A stretch of DNA of 64,000 nt. Source: CAVZBT01 sp963773605 (GTDB taxonomy: Bacteria; Acidobacteriota; UBA6911). The stretch is taken from contig CAVZBT010000012.1 of assembly GCA_963773605.1 (NCBI GenBank), forward strand, positions 434,001 to 498,000, written 5' to 3'. Numbering within the stretch: position 1 is the stretch's first letter; each line of letters opens with the position of its first letter. The notes below the pieces were generated by a model. That model was not told where the DNA came from. It ran no database searches and saw nothing but the letters and a program-made list of their open reading frames with translations. Below are positions 18,811 to 27,890 of this stretch, in pieces. The position numbers and the translations under genes are program-made.

Positions 18811-21384
18811 TCACGAGCCGAGGAAGGCGCGCGTGAGTGTTTTCTGCCACTCCGGCAGGTCGCGTTCGGGGATCTGGCCGCCGGCGAGCGTGGTGATATA
18901 GAAGTTGTTCTCCGCGCGGGCGTTCCACGTGGCCACTTTCGCGGAGTGTATGTGCAGGCCGCAGCGCGACAGCGCGCGCGTCATCAGGTACAGCAGGCCC
19001 TGCAGGTCGCGGGCGACCACGTGCACAACCGTGTGCTCTTCGGAGAGTTCGTTGTGCAACCTGACGCTGTCGAGCGGAATGCCCTCCGGGGGGCGCTTCC
19101 CCGCACCGGCCAGGAATTGCTCGAGCGTGCGCGAGTTCGTGAGCACCTCCTTCAGGGCCGCGCGGATCCGGGCGGCGCGGGCTTCCGAAACCTGCCGCCC
19201 TCCCGACCGGATCCAGAGCGTGTCGAGCACCACGGGACTGTCGCGCTCCATGGTGAAAACCTGCGCCTTGTGTATGTCGACGTTGCACCCGTAGAGGACG
19301 CCGGTGATTTTGGCGAGCATTCCGGGCCGGGGATCGTCGTGGGTGCATATGGTCAGTTCGGAGTAATCGTCCCCCGGACGGTTGTAGATGTCCAGTACGG
19401 CGCGCTCGGACTCAAGGCGGGTCAGGAGCTGCAGGTGCAGCGCGATCTCGTCCAGGGGCGTGTTCAGGATGTAGCTGGCGGGCATGGCGTCGCAGTGCCG
19501 CTGCACCGCTTCCTCGTCGGCGGCTTTGCCGGCCGCGGCGAGCCGCCGGCGTATCTGGCCGCGTCGGTTCTCGATCTCCTCTTTGCCCCCCTTTTCGGCC
19601 GCGCCACCGGTCAGAAGATCCTGCACCTTGCGGTAGAGGTCCTCCAGGTCCCGGTAATCCATCGACGTCCAGTTCTTTTCCCCGACCGACTTGGTATCGG
19701 CGTAGGTGAACACATAGAGGTGGCGCAACGCATCGACGCCGGGAAACTTCTGCGCGACCGCCTGGATCACGCCCGGGGATTTCAGGTCCTGCAACCGGCC
19801 CGTGCGTACCAGCAGGAGGTGGTGTCGCACAAGCAGCTCGAGCAGTTCGCGCTTTTCGGGCGCGAGGTCCAGGCGCGTCGCGACCGTATGGGTCAGCGCG
19901 AGCCCCGCCTCGCTGTGATCGGCGGCGGCGAGCATTTTGCCGGCATCGTGCAGCAGGGCCGCCAGGCACAGGACGTCGAAGTGAGAACACTGAGCCATGA
20001 GATCGCCGAAGCGCTGGGAGGTCGCATCCCTGCCGGCCGCGCTCCGGAGCGACTCCAGCTCCTCCACGATCCTAAAGGAGTGTTCCCCGACCGTGTAGCG
20101 GTGCGCCGGATCGGGCGGCACGTAGCGCATCAGGCCCGAGAAACCGTCGATGAAACGGTCGAGCAAACCGAAGTCCGCGAGGGTGCGGAGCGTGGAGCTC
20201 ACGCCGCGCCCCTCGCGCAGCACGTTCAGAAAAGCCCAGCATTCATCGCCGGAAGCGGCCTGGGCGCGCGTCGACTCGGGTCGCCGGTGCGCCAGTTCGG
20301 CCGTGTCATCGAGCGCCACCGGAAGGCCGTGGCGCTGCGCCAGGTGAAAGACGCGCACGGCGGACGAGAAGTCCCGGGTCCCCGCGGCACCGTGCAGGTG
20401 AAACGCGCCGTTCTCCAACTGAAGGCCTCCCAGCTGCAACGGGCCGCGCAGGGTGCTTCGGACGGCCGAGGCGCGGAAATGCGCGAGCACTTCCGCCTGC
20501 GCGTAATGTTCGGAAAGCCATTTCTGCGCCGACGCGCTCCCCAGTTCGTCGGCGATACGGTCCTGCAGGTTGTTGATGAGTATGTCGGAGCGCTTCCCCG
20601 CGACCAGGTGGGTCCAGTTGCGCGCACGCCAGAACCACTCCGCCGCCGTCTCCACGGCCGCGATCTCGCCCGCGGTGAGGATCTCCCGCCGTGCGAGCGT
20701 GGGAAGAAGCTCGTCCTTTTCGACGCCCAGGAGGAGCATGTAGAGCCATCGGCCGCGATGCAGGTCCCGGAGCGACCCCTGCCCTTCCTTGAGATTCGGC
20801 TCGACCGAATAGATCGGGGGGGCGCCGTGCGGGTGCAGCGTGTCGCGCTCGAAGCGCGCCTCGAGCAGAAGATCGAGCGGCGAGAACACCTCCCGGACTC
20901 GCGCTTTCAGCGCCTCCGAAAGCCGGCGGTCGCCGCACAAGTGGCGCGCGTCAAGGAGGGCCGTCACGGTCGCCAGGTCCCAGGTGGAGCCTTCCGTGAC
21001 CGGCCGGTAGGAATAGCCCACGTGTATCTCGCGAAAGGAGAGGAAGACATCCATGACGAGGCGAAACGCCATGTGGACGGCGGCCTCGACCCAGGGGTCT
21101 TCTTCGGAGGGGACAAACGCGATGTCGACATCCGAGTAGGGGTTCAGCTCGCGCCGGCCGTAGCCGCCCGTCGCCACGATGGCCAGCCCCGAGCGGCCGG
21201 TCCCGTGCGTCTGGCGGTCGGCGAAGGTGCAGGAGGCGTCATAGATCTCGCCTACGACGCCGTCTACGAGACCGGTGTAGCGTTCCAGGAGGTCTCGGCA
21301 GTCCGCCAGCCGGGCGGCGGGCGTGAACAGCCCGTCGCGTCCCTCGCGGAATTTGCGCCGCAGGCGCCCGACCTCGTTTTGCAT
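18811..21384 (-). CDS. glnD: GlnD, PII uridylyltransferase/uridylyl-removing enzyme
   Basis: 857 residues in the standard order. The nucleotidyltransferase domain has GGYGRRELNPYSDVDIAFV (about 92-110). A linker domain precedes the HD domain (LAALLHDAGKMLAAADHSEAG, about 475-495), and two C-terminal ACT domains follow (LTICTHDDPRPGMLAKITGVL and VHVVARDLQGLLYLMTRAL). It senses glutamine and uridylylates PII. It is separated from glnA by a 50-bp gap holding a strong hairpin. The frame is intact. Confidence 0.95.
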   Translation of the reverse strand: MQNEVGRLRRKFREGRDGLFTPAARLADCRDLLERYTGLVDGVVGEIYDASCTFADRQTHGTGRSGLAIVATGGYGRRELNPYSDVDIAFVPSEEDPWVEAAVHMAFRLVMDVFLSFREIHVGYSYRPVTEGSTWDLATVTALLDARHLCGDRRLSEALKARVREVFSPLDLLLEARFERDTLHPHGAPPIYSVEPNLKEGQGSLRDLHRGRWLYMLLLGVEKDELLPTLARREILTAGEIAAVETAAEWFWRARNWTHLVAGKRSDILINNLQDRIADELGSASAQKWLSEHYAQAEVLAHFRASAVRSTLRGPLQLGGLQLENGAFHLHGAAGTRDFSSAVRVFHLAQRHGLPVALDDTAELAHRRPESTRAQAASGDECWAFLNVLREGRGVSSTLRTLADFGLLDRFIDGFSGLMRYVPPDPAHRYTVGEHSFRIVEELESLRSAAGRDATSQRFGDLMAQCSHFDVLCLAALLHDAGKMLAAADHSEAGLALTHTVATRLDLAPEKRELLELLVRHHLLLVRTGRLQDLKSPGVIQAVAQKFPGVDALRHLYVFTYADTKSVGEKNWTSMDYRDLEDLYRKVQDLLTGGAAEKGGKEEIENRRGQIRRRLAAAGKAADEEAVQRHCDAMPASYILNTPLDEIALHLQLLTRLESERAVLDIYNRPGDDYSELTICTHDDPRPGMLAKITGVLYGCNVDIHKAQVFTMERDSPVVLDTLWIRSGGRQVSEARAARIRAALKEVLTNSRTLEQFLAGAGKRPPEGIPLDSVRLHNELSEEHTVVHVVARDLQGLLYLMTRALSRCGLHIHSAKVATWNARAENNFYITTLAGGQIPERDLPEWQKTLTRAFLGS

Positions 21385-21394
21385 GGTGCCCTGG

Positions 21395-21420
21395 CGTGGG
21401 GCGCCGTCGGGCGCCCCACG
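21395..21420. promoter_or_regulatory. perfect hairpin between glnA and glnD
   Basis: An 11-bp GC-rich perfect inverted repeat (21395-21405 with 21410-21420) around a 4-nt loop, sitting 14 nt after the glnA stop and 10 nt before the glnD start. No U-run follows in the operon direction, so it is not a classic terminator. It could stabilise the glnA 3' end, act as a processing site or sequester the glnD ribosome-binding site. Confidence 0.7.
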
Positions 21421-21434
21421 TTTCAGAGTGCGGT

Positions 21435-22859
21435 TTAGATGTCGTAGTAGAGAAAGTACTCGTACGGGTGCGGGCGCAGCCGGACAGGGTCGACTTCGTG
21501 GTCGATCTTGTAGCGGATCCAGGTGTCGATCACGTCCGGCGTGAACACGTCCCCTTTGAGCAGAAACTCGTGGTCGTTCCGGAGCGCGTCGAGCGCCTCG
21601 GGCAGCGATGACGGAGTCGACTTCACCAGCGCCTTCTCCTCCGGCGGCAGGTCATAGAGGTTCTTGTCCAGCGGTTCCCCCGGATCGATCTTGTTCTGTA
21701 TGCCGTCCAGGCCGGCCATCAGCAGGGCCGAGAACGTCAGGTACGGGTTGCAGGACGGGATCGGGGCAGCGGAACTCGAGGCGCTTGGCGGCCGGACTCT
21801 TGGAGTACATCGGGATCCGGACGGCGGCGCTGCGGTTCCTCTGCGAATACACCAGGTTGACCGGGGCCTCGAATCCGGGCACGAGCCGGCGGTAGCTGTT
21901 GGTGCTCGGGGCCGCAAAGGCCAGCAGCGCCGGGGCGTGCTTCAGCAGCCCTCCGATGAAATAGTGCGCGCTCTGGCTCAACCCCGCATAGCCGCGCTCG
22001 TCGTAGAACAGGTTGACGCCCTTTGCTCCAGATCGACGTGTGGACGTGCATCCCCGAGCCGTTGTCCTGAAAGAGGGGCTTGGGCATGAAGCTGGCGGAG
22101 AGGCCGGCGTTGCGGCAGACGTTCTTGACCACGTACTTGAAGAGCATCACCTTGTCGGCCATGCGCACCAGGGTGTCGTACTTCATGTCGATCTCGGCCT
22201 GACCCGCCGTCGCGACCTCGTGGTGGTGCACTTCGCCTTCGATCCCGACCTGCTCCATGACCAGCATGATCTTGCTGCGCAGGTCCTGGAACGTGTCCAT
22301 CGGGGGCACCGGGAAGTAGCCTTCCTTGTGCCGCGGCCGGTAGCCCAGATTCGGTTTCTCGTCCTTGCCCGAGTTCCAGATGCCTTCCCGCGAATCGATG
22401 TAGTAGTAGCCGAAGTTTGGCTCCCTGGTCGAAGCGGATGTCGTTGAAGATGTAGAATTCCGCCTCCGGCCCCCAATACGACAGGTCGCCGATTCCGGTC
22501 GATTCGAGGTACTTCTCCGCCTTGTGGGCGATGAAGCGCGGGTCGCGCGAGAACGGCTCGAGCGTCATCGGGTCGCGCACAAAGCACGTCAGGCTGAGGG
22601 TCGGCACCTGGAGCAGTGGGTCGACGAACGCGGTGTCGGGATCCGGAAAGACCAGCATGTCGCTTTCCTGGATCTGGGCGAAGCCGCGAATGCTCGAACC
22701 GTCGAACCCGATCCCTTCCTCGAACAACGACTCGCTCATGCGGTGCGCGGGAATCGAATAGTGCTGCCAGATCCCGGGCATGTCGACGAACTTGAAATCG
22801 ATCATTTTGACGTTATTGTCTTTGACGAGTTTGACCACGTCGCTAGGGGTTAGTCCCAT
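21435..22859 (-). CDS. glnA: GlnA, type I glutamine synthetase (three single-base insertions)
   Basis: Starts MGLTPSDVVKLVKDN with an AAGGAGAAG ribosome-binding site. The frame shifts near 22417, 22020 and 21756. Each is repaired by removing one base, giving 473 residues, the usual length. Recognisable blocks are GFDGSSIRGFAQIQESDM, WGPEAEFYIFNDIRFD, GYFPVPPMDTFQDLR, the ATP-binding SASFMPKPLFQDNGSGMHVH and the C-terminal YEYFLYYDI. The adenylylation loop DKNLYDLPPEE is present, which matches glnE two genes downstream. Ammonia assimilation enzyme, second gene of the gln operon. Confidence 0.95.
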
Positions 22860-22896
22860 CCTCTTCTCCTTTTATCCGTGCAATTCTGGGGAAACA

Positions 22897-23235
22897 CTAC
22901 AGCGAGTCCTCGCCGCGCTCACCCGTGCGCACGCGTATCGAGTCTTCCAGCGACAGGATGAAAATCTTGCCGTCTCCGATTTCGCCCGTGTAGGCGGATT
23001 TGCGGATGGCCTGGATGACCTCCTCGCACTGCTCGTCGAGCACGGCGACTTCGATCTTGACCTTGGCGAGCAGGTCGATGCTGTACTCCGAACCGCGGTA
23101 CCGCTCGACCTGGCCCTTCTGCCGGCCGGCGCCCCGCACATCGGTGACCGTCATACCCACGACGCCCACGTCCGCCAGGGCCTCCTTGACGTCCTGCAAC
23201 CGGTGCGGACGGATAATCGCGTAGATCATTTTCAT
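22897..23235 (-). CDS. glnB: PII nitrogen regulatory protein (GlnB/GlnK)
   Basis: 112 residues from the ATG at 23235 (MKMIYAIIRP). The T-loop reads GQVERYRGSEYSID with the uridylylation target exactly at Y51. TGEIGDGKIFI is the B-loop and EDSIRVRTGERGEDSL the C-loop. An in-frame ATG at 23259 falls inside the likely promoter spacer and lacks a ribosome-binding site, so it is not used here. PII integrates 2-oxoglutarate, ATP and glutamine status. It is the first gene of the gln operon, 37 bp before glnA. Confidence 0.95.
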   Translation of the reverse strand: MKMIYAIIRPHRLQDVKEALADVGVVGMTVTDVRGAGRQKGQVERYRGSEYSIDLLAKVKIEVAVLDEQCEEVIQAIRKSAYTGEIGDGKIFILSLEDSIRVRTGERGEDSL

Positions 23236-23241
23236 CGCGAC

Positions 23242-23270
23242 AATGTATGGGCCGCGCATCCCACTGTCAA
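23242..23270 (-). promoter_or_regulatory. sigma70-type promoter of the gln operon, positioned for a leaderless mRNA
   Basis: TTGACA (23265-23270) and TACATT (23242-23247) with a 17-bp spacer on the minus strand. Only 6 nt separate the -10 from the ATG at 23235, so the expected start nucleotide is the A of the ATG itself. No Shine-Dalgarno sequence is seen before that ATG. Confidence 0.55.
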
Positions 23271-23491
23271 GGGATTTGTGCGCAATTGACTAAATTACTA
23301 AGGCGATGGTCGGCTTTGCCCTTACTTCCTATTGGCGTCGCGCCGCCGGGCAGGGCAGGCGTGCGCCAGCGAAGCTGAGCGGAGCAGGCCGGCCGGCCTC
23401 TCGATCAAGGTGCGCCGTTGAGCTAAGCTTGCGCTTCTGGCCTCCCGAGAAAGGAAGACGGCCCGCCGAAGCCGTGTATCAAGTTCGGGGG

Positions 23492-25087
23492 TCAGCCCCG
23501 CACGCGCTTGGATTCGCCGGTCCAATATTTTTCCCGCAAGGCGCGCTTGAGGATTTTACCCGTACCCCCCTTCGGCAGGCTTTCGATGAACTCGACGGAG
23601 TGCGGGCACTTGAAGCCGGCCAGATGGCCGCGGCAATATTCGAGCAGCTCGGTTTCGGTCGCCCCTTCTCCGGGTTTTTGGACGACCAGGGCCTTCGGGA
23701 CTTCTCCCCATTGCTCGTCGGGCACCCCCACGACGGCGCATTCGAGCACCGCGGGGTGGCCGGAGAGGCATTTCTCGATTTCCAGCGACGCGATGTTCTC
23801 GCCGCCGCTGACGATGATGTCCCTTTTGCGGTCCACGATCGACACGTACCCTTCCGTGTCGATCGTCGCCATGTCTCCTGTATGAAACCAGCCATCGCGG
23901 ATCACGCGCGCGGTCTCCTCCGGCTGACGCCAGTACCCTTCCATAACGCCGTCGCCCCGTGCGACGATCTCGCCGACCTGATGGCCGTCCGGGCGCACGT
24001 CACGGCCCTCCTCGTCGACCACCCGCACCTCGACGCCGACCTGCGCCCAGCCGGTCATCGCCTTGCGACGCACCTTTTCCTCAGGGGACGCCCCCTCGAG
24101 CGAGCCCTTGATCGAGGACAACGTCAGGATCGGCGACGTTTCGGTCAGACCGTACCCGGAGAAGCAGGGGCACCCGAACGCCTCCTCCATGCGCCGGATC
24201 AGGGGGACCGACGCCGACGCCCCGCCCAGGTTTACCATCCGCAGTCCGCGGTACCGGTGCCCCGCGCGCTCCGGGTGGTTCAGCAGCGCCCCGGCCATGG
24301 TGGGCACAAGCGACATGCGGGTCACCTTTTCGGACTCGAGCAGCCGCAGGACCTCGCCTGGATCGAACCGCCGCACCATCACGTGCGTCCCGCCGACACA
24401 CGTCAGGCTCTGGGGCGCACCCCAGCCGTTCACGTGGAACAGCGGGATCGTGTGCAGTTGCACATCGGTGTCCTGAAGATCGAGGCCGATGATGGTCGTC
24501 AGGGCGTGCAGATAGAGGCTCCGATGGGTCAGCATCACGCCCTTGGGATTGCCCGTCGTGCCGCTCGTGTAAAAGATCTCCGCGACGTCGTCTTCCGCAG
24601 GCTCGGCGGCTCGATAGGGTTCCGGCCCCGCGTCCACGAGCAGATCGTCGTAGGTCTTCTTTGAATCCCATCCTGCGCTCGTGGGGAGGTCCAGCGGAAC
24701 CAGGTGTTCCACCGAAGGCAGGTCCGCCCGGATCCCCCCCACGACTTGCGTGAAATCGCTGTCGAAAAACAACACCCGGGCTTCCGCGTCGCCGAGGATG
24801 GCCGCAAAATCGGCCCCGGTCAGCCGGATGTTGAGCGGCACCAGGATAGCGCCCATCTGAACTACGCCGTAGTAGGCCTCGAGCAGCCTGTGGCAGTTGT
24901 ACGCCAGAAAAGCGACCCGGTCTCCCCGACGCACACCCAAGCCCTCCAATGCCTTGGACAGCCGGTCGCACCGGTCGAAGAATTCGCGGTAGGTGTAGCG
25001 AAAGGCGCCACAGACGACCCCGAGCTTGTTCCCGTATTGCGCAAGCGCCCTCTGCTTGAAGCGGAGCGGAGTCAGCGGAACCCGCAT
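23492..25087 (-). CDS. AMP-binding acyl-CoA synthetase
   Basis: 531 residues of the ANL superfamily. The P-loop YTSGTTGNPKGVM is at 173-185. Other conserved blocks are FHVNGWGAP, SGYGLTETSP, the hinge DGWFHTGDMATIDTEGYVSIVDRKRD and the catalytic lysine region GGTGKILKRALREKYW near the C terminus. It activates a carboxylate to acyl-AMP and then acyl-CoA. Closest in style to medium/long-chain fatty acid-CoA ligases, but the substrate cannot be fixed. No beta-oxidation genes are adjacent. Confidence 0.9.
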   Translation of the reverse strand: MRVPLTPLRFKQRALAQYGNKLGVVCGAFRYTYREFFDRCDRLSKALEGLGVRRGDRVAFLAYNCHRLLEAYYGVVQMGAILVPLNIRLTGADFAAILGDAEARVLFFDSDFTQVVGGIRADLPSVEHLVPLDLPTSAGWDSKKTYDDLLVDAGPEPYRAAEPAEDDVAEIFYTSGTTGNPKGVMLTHRSLYLHALTTIIGLDLQDTDVQLHTIPLFHVNGWGAPQSLTCVGGTHVMVRRFDPGEVLRLLESEKVTRMSLVPTMAGALLNHPERAGHRYRGLRMVNLGGASASVPLIRRMEEAFGCPCFSGYGLTETSPILTLSSIKGSLEGASPEEKVRRKAMTGWAQVGVEVRVVDEEGRDVRPDGHQVGEIVARGDGVMEGYWRQPEETARVIRDGWFHTGDMATIDTEGYVSIVDRKRDIIVSGGENIASLEIEKCLSGHPAVLECAVVGVPDEQWGEVPKALVVQKPGEGATETELLEYCRGHLAGFKCPHSVEFIESLPKGGTGKILKRALREKYWTGESKRVRG

Positions 25088-25125
25088 GCTATTTCACCTC
25101 ACGAACGCTATTTCACCTCATGAAC
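25088..25125. repeat. 19-bp tandem duplication at a gene end
   Basis: Two adjacent 19-bp copies (25088-25106 and 25107-25125) differing at one position. The second copy spans the last codons and stop of the DUF6807-like gene. The first lies in the gap to the acyl-CoA synthetase gene. Confidence 0.8.
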
Positions 25126-26067
25126 GTACTCCGCGTATTCCTTGGCCAGGCCGGCCTGGGCCGCGTCCCCAGGGTGAATCAAGATCCGGTAACGAAAGGT
25201 GAGGTCTTTGCCGGGTGCCAGCCGATAGCTGCCGTCCTGCGACTTGTCGCCGGTGAAGTCTTTCAACCCGAAGGGATTCGCGGCGAACAGCCCGTAGGCG
25301 CGCACGTGCCACGTGGTGGGATGGCGCAGGTTCTTCGGGTGGTCCATGATAGTGACTCCGACCTTGGTGCCCTGGAGGGCGCCGGAATAATCCACCCATT
25401 CTGCTTTTTTGCCCCAGCAGTTCTTTTCCCGGGTCGCCCCGGTGGAGTTGGAGATCAGCCCGCCATTGTCCTCCTTGAGCGGAGTGGCCAGCCGGACGCC
25501 GAACATGCCTTCCTTGGTGTCGCGAAATGTCACCTCACGGTCGACGGGCGTCAACGTCACGGTGAAGTCCAGGTATCGTCGCGACCCGTCGCCGTGCAGG
25601 ACGACCTGCTGTTTTTGCACGAGCACCTTGCGGCCGGTATTGTCGATCCAGTCCATCGTGGCCGCGATCACGCCCGTGGCGCCGCCCTGAACCTTGTCCA
25701 GGCTGCGCTGGACGATCCGCCCCTGCAGCTTGGAGGCCTCACCCCAGTAGTCCACGCCGTCGACGTCGCCGAAGGTAAACCAGCAGGAGCGCTGGTGCGG
25801 GTGATCGCGGTCTTTTTCCTCGCCGGCAAACGCCGGGTCCATCGGGAAATGCCGCGTCACGACCAGGCCGTCGGCGGCCCGCAGCGGATAGAAGTACGGT
25901 TTGGCCTGGGTACCGGCATAGTAGTAGGTCGTGAATGGTTTACCGTCGATCAAAACGTCGATGCGCCCATCGCCCTTCTGCAGCGTAACCTCAGAGGCGC
26001 CGGCAGAGACCGAACCGCACAAGAGCAGCAGAACGCAGCATACCGCCAGAATCGTTGTTGCCCGCAT
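25108..26067 (-). CDS. exported DUF6807 (PmoA-like) family protein
   Basis: 319 residues from the ATG at 26067, chosen because it has a GGAGGA ribosome-binding site and begins a signal peptide (MRATTILAVCCVLLLLCGSVSAGA). The mature protein is a beta-sandwich type with DHPHQRSCWFTFGDVDGVDYWGE, GGLISNSTGATREKNCWGKKAEWVDYSG and VTIMDHPKNLRHPTTWHVRAYGLFAANPFG. These blocks are typical of the family once named PmoA and now DUF6807, often found with carbohydrate degradation genes. No enzymatic function is established. Confidence 0.8.
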   Translation of the reverse strand: MRATTILAVCCVLLLLCGSVSAGASEVTLQKGDGRIDVLIDGKPFTTYYYAGTQAKPYFYPLRAADGLVVTRHFPMDPAFAGEEKDRDHPHQRSCWFTFGDVDGVDYWGEASKLQGRIVQRSLDKVQGGATGVIAATMDWIDNTGRKVLVQKQQVVLHGDGSRRYLDFTVTLTPVDREVTFRDTKEGMFGVRLATPLKEDNGGLISNSTGATREKNCWGKKAEWVDYSGALQGTKVGVTIMDHPKNLRHPTTWHVRAYGLFAANPFGLKDFTGDKSQDGSYRLAPGKDLTFRYRILIHPGDAAQAGLAKEYAEYVHEVK

Positions 26068-26560
26068 CGTGTCCTCCCCAAAGAAGGTCTGACGTACTGG
26101 ATCATCCAAGACCCGGATCGAGTGTACCACACCGGCATTTGCCGTTCCGAGGTGCCGGGCGGAGCCACCTGCCCCTTTGTCGCACGCGCAGATCGTGATC
26201 GTCCGCATGGCAAGCGCCGTCCCTTGCGGGGCGGCTGGTTCGATCATACATCAAAACAGTGGGGTCGACGCTCGAACCGTGCGCCGTTGCCGGCGACGGT
26301 GAAGTGAGCTGGCGCGTATCGAAGGTTGCTGCGTGCCCTCCGGGGATCGCCGGGAGGCGAGGAAGGGCAAAGCCGGGCACATGACCATTGTGCGGCGCTG
26401 CTGCAGGGCGCAGCGCCGCCACCGCTTTACGGGATTGCACTGGATCTGCTGCCGTGGGCGAAGCCGGCACCCGGGCGTCGACTCCCATAGCGTCGTCGAG
26501 CCGCCGCACTCAAAGTGGGCTGTGACCGCTCACCTCAAACACTCGAAGTCTTGCCCGATC
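26068..26560. other. non-coding region with a solo copy of the dispersed repeat
   Basis: No credible gene. Positions 26494-26516 match, in inverted orientation, the core of the 117-bp repeat array at 27.3-27.8 kb. Nothing else is recognised. Confidence 0.6.
26494..26516 (-). repeat. solo copy of the GC-rich dispersed repeat core
   Basis: About 23 bp matching the segment (A)GTGCGGCGGCTCGACG of the array unit, in opposite orientation to the array. Confidence 0.7.
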
Positions 26561-27166
26561 CTACTTGCGGTTTCGATAAATATCCGCGTAGATACGACGC
26601 AGCGGCGCGACGCAGTACTGGTGGATCACATCCATGAAGCCGGGTGGATCCGAGACCATCTCTTCCATGTACTGCTCGTTCACCCCGAAGGTCAGGCGCA
26701 CGATTTCGGCCTTGCCCTCGCGCTGCTCCACCGCGATGCAGGCGTTCAGATCCTCAGGGAGTGTGAAGACATCGCAGTTGCGCACCTTCTTGAGTTTCTT
26801 GAACCCCTCAATGGGCTTGGCATTGGATGGCCCGTAATGGGCGGTGAGGCGCCGCACCAATTCGCCGTAGTTGAAGTTCGGAACCTTGTTGTTGACGCTC
26901 ACTTCGAGCTCGGTTTTATCGCACGACGAATCCAAGCTCAGGCCGTAGGTGAAGTCCAGATCGCCCTTGTTGAATTTGATGCGGTGGCGGTTCTCGTCGT
27001 GAAAACGCTTGAGTTCCTCGGGAAGTTCGATCGAGGGGTTCTCCGCCTTTTTTTCTGCGGTGATGTAATAGTCGCTTACGCTCAGATACCACTGATCGAT
27101 GATGGCGCCAAGCGCCTCGTCAATCAGCTTGCATGTTTTCGGGAGAATCTTCCTTTTGACTGGCAA
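26561..27166 (-). CDS. conserved protein of unknown function
   Basis: 201 residues, soluble and rich in Lys/Glu. The N-terminal helix LIDEALGAIIDQWYLSVSDYYI is followed by beta-type segments (RIKFNKGDLDFTYGLSLD, then TELEVSVNNKVPNFN), and NCDVFTLPEDLNACIAVEQREGKAEIVRLTFGV forms a second alpha/beta block. Lower GC and more lysine than its neighbours. I do not recognise the family. It is isolated between the solo repeat and the tandem array. Confidence 0.6.
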   Translation of the reverse strand: MPVKRKILPKTCKLIDEALGAIIDQWYLSVSDYYITAEKKAENPSIELPEELKRFHDENRHRIKFNKGDLDFTYGLSLDSSCDKTELEVSVNNKVPNFNYGELVRRLTAHYGPSNAKPIEGFKKLKKVRNCDVFTLPEDLNACIAVEQREGKAEIVRLTFGVNEQYMEEMVSDPPGFMDVIHQYCVAPLRRIYADIYRNRK

Positions 27167-27260
27167 CGAGTATTATCCTCACAACGTTAAGAAGAGAGGC
27201 CATGTCGGGGCCTAACCGAATGCGAGCTTGATAGTATAACACGGGTTCCGGTTTCGAGGC

Positions 27261-27830
27261 ACCGACCTTCCGCTCCTGCCTGCCGGTCCAGCCAAACCCA
27301 GACAGCGGTGCCCAGGCCCCGCACTCCATACTTTGGAGTGCGGCGGCTCGACGCCGCTTTGGGGTCGGCGCCTAGGCGCCGACCTTGCGCACGCGCCTGC
27401 CGGTCCAGCCAAACCCAGACAGCGGTGCCCAGGCCCCGCACTCCATACTTTGGAGTGCGGCGGCTCGACGCCGCTTTGCGGTCGGCGCCTGGGCGCCGAC
27501 CTTGCGCACGCGCCTGCCGGTCCAGCCAAACCCAGACAGCGGTGCCCAGGCCCCGCACTCCATACTTTGGAGTGCGGCGGCTCGACGCCGCTTTGGGGTC
27601 GGCGCCTAGGCGCCGACCTTGCGCACCCCCCTGCCGACCAGCCAAACCCAGACAGCGGTGCCCAGGCACCGCACTCCATACTTTGGAGTGCGGCGGCTCG
27701 ACGCCGCTTTGCGGTCGGCGCCTGGGCGCCGACCTTGCGCACGCGCCTGCCGGTCCAGCCAAACCCAGACAGCGGTGCCCAGGCCCCGCACTCCATACTT
27801 TAGGAGTGCGCCGCTGCGATTCCGCTTTGA
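27261..27830. repeat. 117-bp tandem repeat array, five copies, alternating subtypes
   Basis: The marker GACAGCGGTG recurs at 27301, 27418, 27535, 27651 and 27768, giving periods of 117, 117, 116 and 117 bp. Each unit has a hairpin GCACTCCA-TACTT-TGGAGTGC and a GC-rich palindrome. In the first and third units the palindrome is perfect over 22 bp (first at 27363-27384). In the second and fourth units it has a changed centre and a linked G-to-C change just before it, so copies alternate A-B-A-B. The last copy is diverged. No spacers, so it is not CRISPR. Open frames across it are artefacts of the period being divisible by three. Confidence 0.92.
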
Positions 27831-27890
27831 GTAACCCACGCCGAAGTGGCAGAATGTTCTTCTTCGCTGTATCCGATGGAACTCGTGGCT

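Noticed and set aside
18946..21438. 830-codon open frame opposite glnD and similar long frames opposite glnE, the acyl-CoA synthetase and nuo genes
   Set aside because: These are antisense shadows caused by high GC; the minus-strand proteins have clear domains and the plus-strand ones do not.
23236..23290. Sigma54 promoter for the gln operon
   Set aside because: No TGGCAC-N5-TTGCA-type element is present; a sigma70-type pair fits far better.
27261..27830. CRISPR array
   Set aside because: The whole 117-bp unit is conserved with no unique spacers, and there are no cas genes.
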